From contig CAMATS010000083.1 of NCBI GenBank assembly GCA_945861195.1, forward strand, positions 1 through 8,005: a DNA stretch of 8,005 nt, in the 5' to 3' direction. Below the pieces are notes generated by a model that was given only the letters and a program-made list of their open reading frames with translations, ran no database searches and had not been told where the DNA came from. Shown here in pieces: positions 5,772-8,005 of the stretch. This DNA comes from Rhodoferax sp. OV413 (GTDB lineage: Bacteria; Pseudomonadota; Gammaproteobacteria; Burkholderiales; Burkholderiaceae_C). The stretch's first letter is position 1; each line of letters opens with the position of its first letter. The position numbers and the translations under genes were made by a program.

Positions 5772-6278
5772 TCAGGCCTTGGCTTGCCCAAGCAAAGTGG
5801 CTGCGTCGCTGACTTCAAACTTGCCCGGCGCCTCAATGTTGAGCGTCGCAACCCGGCCGTCCTTGACCAGCATGGAATAGCGGTTGCTGCGCAGGCCCAA
5901 GCCCTTCCCGGTCAGGTCAAGCGTCAAGCCCGTAGCCTTGGTGAAGCTTGCATCGCCGTCGGCGAGCATGCGCACTTTTCCGACCGACTTTTGCTCTCGT
6001 GCCCATGCGCCCATGACAAAGGCATCATTGACGCTGATGCACCAGATTTCATCCACGCCGCTGGCTTTGAGCGCGCCGAATGTCTCTAGGTAGCCGGGCA
6101 CGTGCTTTGCCGAGCAGGTGGGGGTGAATGCGCCCGGCAGCGCAAACAAGGCTATCGTCTTGCCAGCACTGGCCTTGGTCACATCAACCGGGTTGGGGCC
6201 CAAACTGCAGCCTTCGCTCGCCACATCGACAAATTCCATCAGTGTGGTGGCCGGTAATGTGTCGCCTACTTTGATCAT
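5772..6278 (-). CDS. Peroxiredoxin, Prx5/type II family
   Basis: This is a cytoplasmic thiol peroxidase that reduces hydrogen peroxide and alkyl hydroperoxides. From ATG 6278 it has 168 residues, and MIKVGDTLP is the usual opening of the family. The peroxidatic Cys55 sits in PGAFTPTCSAKHVPGY. A second cysteine, Cys80 in CISVNDAFVM, matches the conserved second cysteine of plant and bacterial PrxII proteins that are recycled by glutaredoxin or thioredoxin; a third is Cys24. Arg130 (LRSNRYSMLVKDG) is in the conserved C-terminal motif. A TTG at 6290 extends the frame by four codons but overlaps the ribosome site, so it is rejected. The gene lies 30 bases after rpsQ with no visible terminator, so read-through from the ribosomal operon is likely. 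It converges on the tlpA-like gene. Confidence 0.93.
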   Translation of the reverse strand: MIKVGDTLPATTLMEFVDVASEGCSLGPNPVDVTKASAGKTIALFALPGAFTPTCSAKHVPGYLETFGALKASGVDEIWCISVNDAFVMGAWAREQKSVGKVRMLADGDASFTKATGLTLDLTGKGLGLRSNRYSMLVKDGRVATLNIEAPGKFEVSDAATLLGQAKA

Positions 6279-6284
6279 GTGTTT

Positions 6285-6288
6285 CTCC
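6285..6288 (-). promoter_or_regulatory. Ribosome binding site fixing the peroxiredoxin start
   Basis: GGAG on the minus strand lies 6 bases before ATG 6278. It overlaps the alternative TTG at 6290, ruling that codon out as the start. Confidence 0.75.
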
Positions 6289-6308
6289 AACAGGGGTTAA
6301 ATTGTGGT

Positions 6309-6578
6309 TTAGACCAGAACTGCCTTCTGCACCAAGCGGGTTGCCACCCAGTTCTTGGTTTTGGACAGCGGACGACTCTCGGTGATCTCGATCAGGTCGC
6401 CCTGCTTGTACTCACCATTTTCGTCATGCGCGTGGTACTTGCTTGACTTGCCGACGATCTTGCCATAGAGCTCGTGCTTGACGCGCCGCTCTATGAGCAC
6501 GGTCACGGTTTTGGCACGCTTGTCGCTGACCACCTTGCCAACCAAGCTGCGCTTGAGGGATTTTGTTGCTTCCGTCAT
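6309..6578 (-). CDS. rpsQ: 30S ribosomal protein S17
   Basis: S17 is a primary 16S rRNA-binding protein of the small subunit. The 89-residue product (84 in E. coli) carries the family hallmarks GKVVSDKRAKTVTV, VKHELYGK, YHAHDENGEYKQGD and SRPLSKTKNW, in order. A short N-terminal extension (MTEATKSLKRS) accounts for the extra length. The start ATG 6578 has AAGGGAG 6 bases upstream (6585-6591), overlapping the rpmC stop codon. It is the last ribosomal gene here: rplN, which follows rpsQ in the E. coli order, is absent and a peroxiredoxin takes its place. Confidence 0.98.
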   Translation of the reverse strand: MTEATKSLKRSLVGKVVSDKRAKTVTVLIERRVKHELYGKIVGKSSKYHAHDENGEYKQGDLIEITESRPLSKTKNWVATRLVQKAVLV

Positions 6579-6589
6579 GTATCGCTCCC

Positions 6590-6796
6590 TTATTTGGCGG
6601 TTTGTCCAGCGCTTTGCTTTTCGACAAGAATCGTCTTGGCGCGGGCAATCTCTCGGCGCGTGGAGCGCAGCGTGGCGGTGTTGTTGAGTTGCTGCGTAGC
6701 TTTTTGCATGCGCAGACCGAAATGGGCTTTTTGCAGGGCCTTGACCTCGCTTTGAAGGCCAGCGATGTCTTTTTGACGTAGTTCAGAAGTGTTCAT
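6590..6796 (-). CDS. rpmC: 50S ribosomal protein L29
   Basis: L29 is a small helical protein near the peptide exit tunnel of the large subunit. The 68-residue product starts MNTSELRQKD, contains FGLRMQKATQQL and TRREIARAKTIL, and matches the family throughout, with a five-residue longer end than E. coli (63 residues). It lies 15 bases after rplP and 11 before rpsQ, in the standard S10-operon order. The upstream sequence (CGAACACCGACC) has no clear Shine-Dalgarno, so translation probably depends on ribosomes leaving rplP. Confidence 0.97.
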   Translation of the reverse strand: MNTSELRQKDIAGLQSEVKALQKAHFGLRMQKATQQLNNTATLRSTRREIARAKTILVEKQSAGQTAK

Positions 6797-6811
6797 GGTC
6801 GGTGTTCGCGT

Positions 6812-7228
6812 TTACTGGCCAATCATGCGGGCTACGAACGTGGTCCGCAGGGGCAACTTGGCGGCCGCCAGGCGGAAGGCCTCGCGCGCCAGCTCTTCGG
6901 TTACGCCAACAATTTCAAAGACGATTTTCCCGGGCTGAATCTCGGCCACGTAGTACTCGGGATTGCCCTTGCCATTGCCCATGCGCACCTCTGCTGGCTT
7001 TTGAGAAATTGGCTTGTCTGGAAAGACACGGATCCAAATGCGCCCCCCTCGTTTGACATGGCGCGAAATGGCACGCCGAGCGGCCTCGATCTGGCGGGCA
7101 GTCAAACGGCCACGGTCGGTGCATTTCAGGCCGAAATCACCAAAGGCGACAGAGCTGCCCCGGGTGGCGATGCCAGTGTTGCGGCCTTTTTGCTCTTTGC
7201 GGTACTTGCGCCGCGCGGGTTGCAACAT
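6812..7228 (-). CDS. rplP: 50S ribosomal protein L16
   Basis: L16 sits near the peptidyl-transferase centre and tRNA-binding sites of the large subunit. The 138-residue product (136 in E. coli) starts MLQPARRKYRKEQKGR and contains GRLTARQIEAARRA, IWIRVFPDKP and VRMGNGKGNPEYYVA. Arg82 corresponds to the E. coli arginine hydroxylated by the oxygenase YcfD/RoxA. Whether that enzyme exists here cannot be seen. The start has AAGGAG 7 bases upstream (7236-7241), inside the last codons of rpsC. Only two bases separate the rpsC stop from this ATG. Confidence 0.98.
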   Translation of the reverse strand: MLQPARRKYRKEQKGRNTGIATRGSSVAFGDFGLKCTDRGRLTARQIEAARRAISRHVKRGGRIWIRVFPDKPISQKPAEVRMGNGKGNPEYYVAEIQPGKIVFEIVGVTEELAREAFRLAAAKLPLRTTFVARMIGQ

Positions 7229-7230
7229 GG

Positions 7231-8005
7231 TTATTCTCCTTTTCCGTCGGCCGCTGCAGCGGCTGGTCCGGCCACCTTGCGCACGCGTTTGGCTGCGGGT
7301 TTGGTGGCATCGGCCCCGATGGCCTCTGGCGGCTTGTCACTGCCATCTGCGGGGGCTACATTGCCAGACAGCGGCCGCCGCGCTACGCGGGCGGGCGCTG
7401 GGCGGTCGGTCGCTGGGCGGTCCGCACCTGGGCGAGCATCACGGCGGGGGCCACGCGGGCGGCGGTCGTCTTCAGAACGGGTGTCAGGGGCAGCGGGGAG
7501 GTCGTTGCGGCCCAGGGTGTCACCCTTGTAAACCCAGACCTTCACACCAATGATGCCGTAGGTTGTCTTGGCCTCCGAGGTGCCGTAGTCGATGTCTGCC
7601 CGCAGTGTATGCAGCGGCACACGGCCTTCCCGGTACCACTCGCAGCGCGCAATCTCAATGCCATTGAGCCGGCCTGAGGACATGATCTTGATACCCAGAG
7701 CGCCCAGACGCATGGCGTTTTGCATGGCGCGCTTCATGGCGCGGCGAAACATGATCCGCTTTTCAAGCTGCTGCGTGATACTGTCTGCAATCAATTTGGC
7801 GTCGATTTCAGGCTTGCGCACTTCTTCAATGTTGACGGCCACTGGCACGCCGAGCTGCCGCCCGAGTTCGCGTTTGAGGTTTTCGATGTCCTCGCCTTTT
7901 TGACCAATCACCACGCCCGGACGCGCCGAGAAAATGGTGATTCGGGCGTTTTTGGCAGGGCGCTCGATCAGCACCCGCGATACCGAGGCGTTCTTGAGCT
8001 TGCCC
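7231..8005 (-). CDS. rpsC: 30S ribosomal protein S3 (5' end outside window)
   Basis: S3 lines the mRNA entry channel of the small subunit. The frame is open to the window edge, so about 47 N-terminal residues are missing, judged from E. coli; a GTG at 7974 is internal, not the start. Visible parts are KNASVSRVLIERPAK, the KH-domain loop GQKG, the helix FRRAMKRAMQNAMRLG that holds the mRNA-helicase arginines and lysine, and WYREGRVPLHTLRADIDY of the C-terminal domain. After VWVYKGDTLG the protein goes on for about 93 residues, against some 24 in E. coli. This tail is rich in Arg, Pro, Ala and Asp and probably disordered. Identity is certain; the tail is the odd part. Confidence 0.97.
   Translation of the reverse strand, partial: GKLKNASVSRVLIERPAKNARITIFSARPGVVIGQKGEDIENLKRELGRQLGVPVAVNIEEVRKPEIDAKLIADSITQQLEKRIMFRRAMKRAMQNAMRLGALGIKIMSSGRLNGIEIARCEWYREGRVPLHTLRADIDYGTSEAKTTYGIIGVKVWVYKGDTLGRNDLPAAPDTRSEDDRRPRGPRRDARPGADRPATDRPAPARVARRPLSGNVAPADGSDKPPEAIGADATKPAAKRVRKVAGPAAAAADGKGE
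7396..7422. repeat. 15-base tandem repeat in the rpsC tail
   Basis: CGCTGGGCGGTC occurs at 7396-7407 and again at 7411-7422, a period of 15 bases. In the rpsC frame it encodes DRPAT/DRPAP, a five-residue repeat in the extended tail. It looks like slippage-type duplication in a GC-rich, low-complexity segment. Confidence 0.7.

Noticed and set aside
6279..6290. TTG at 6290 as the peroxiredoxin start
   Set aside because: It overlaps the GGAG that is well placed for ATG 6278, and the family normally begins at MIKVGD.
7231..7553. Plus-strand frames (176-179 codons) opposite rpsC and rplP
   Set aside because: They are Arg/Gly/Pro-rich shadows of the GC-rich S3 tail, opposite certain ribosomal genes.

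Overview
The window looks like a chromosomal segment of a betaproteobacterium, most likely Comamonadaceae (Rhodoferax/Polaromonas-like). The reasons are GC-rich coding DNA, HPr with both His15 and Ser46 next to a mannose-type EIIA, a GlcD-type oxidase, and the protein sequences themselves. No database search was possible, so this placement is inference. No mobile element, tRNA, rRNA or CRISPR array was seen.

Layout: (1) bases 1-929 (+) hold the 3' two-thirds of glcD, the FAD subunit of glycolate oxidase. (2) 926-5162 (-) is one very compact cluster. In transcription order it holds a small lipoprotein, an MFS permease, a mannose-family EIIA, HPr (ptsH) and enzyme I (ptsI). Every junction overlaps: TTGA, ATGA, a 32-base overlap, and GTGA. 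(3) 5161-5742 (+) is a membrane-anchored TlpA-like thioredoxin whose start codon overlaps that of the lipoprotein. (4) 5772-6278 (-) is a Prx5/PrxII-type peroxiredoxin. (5) 6309-8005 (-) is the end of the S10 ribosomal operon in the order rpsC (5' part outside the window), rplP, rpmC, rpsQ. The peroxiredoxin follows rpsQ after only 30 bases.

How the genes work together: the PTS genes give a phosphorelay PEP -> EI (His214) -> HPr (His15) -> EIIA (His10). No EIIB or EIIC lies in the window, so the relay is probably regulatory, as in other betaproteobacteria. The permease and lipoprotein upstream are translationally chained to it. The TlpA-like protein and the peroxiredoxin are convergent redox genes. 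The ribosomal genes are ordinary apart from a long basic tail on S3.

The most unusual structure is architectural. Bases 1-5742 carry seven genes on two strands with no intergenic base. A 7-A tract lies in the EIIA-ptsH overlap, in a position where a one-base slip would fuse EIIA to HPr. An 18-base perfect palindrome lies between the divergent starts, inside the lipobox codons. I saw no clearly undescribed system; these are small leads.
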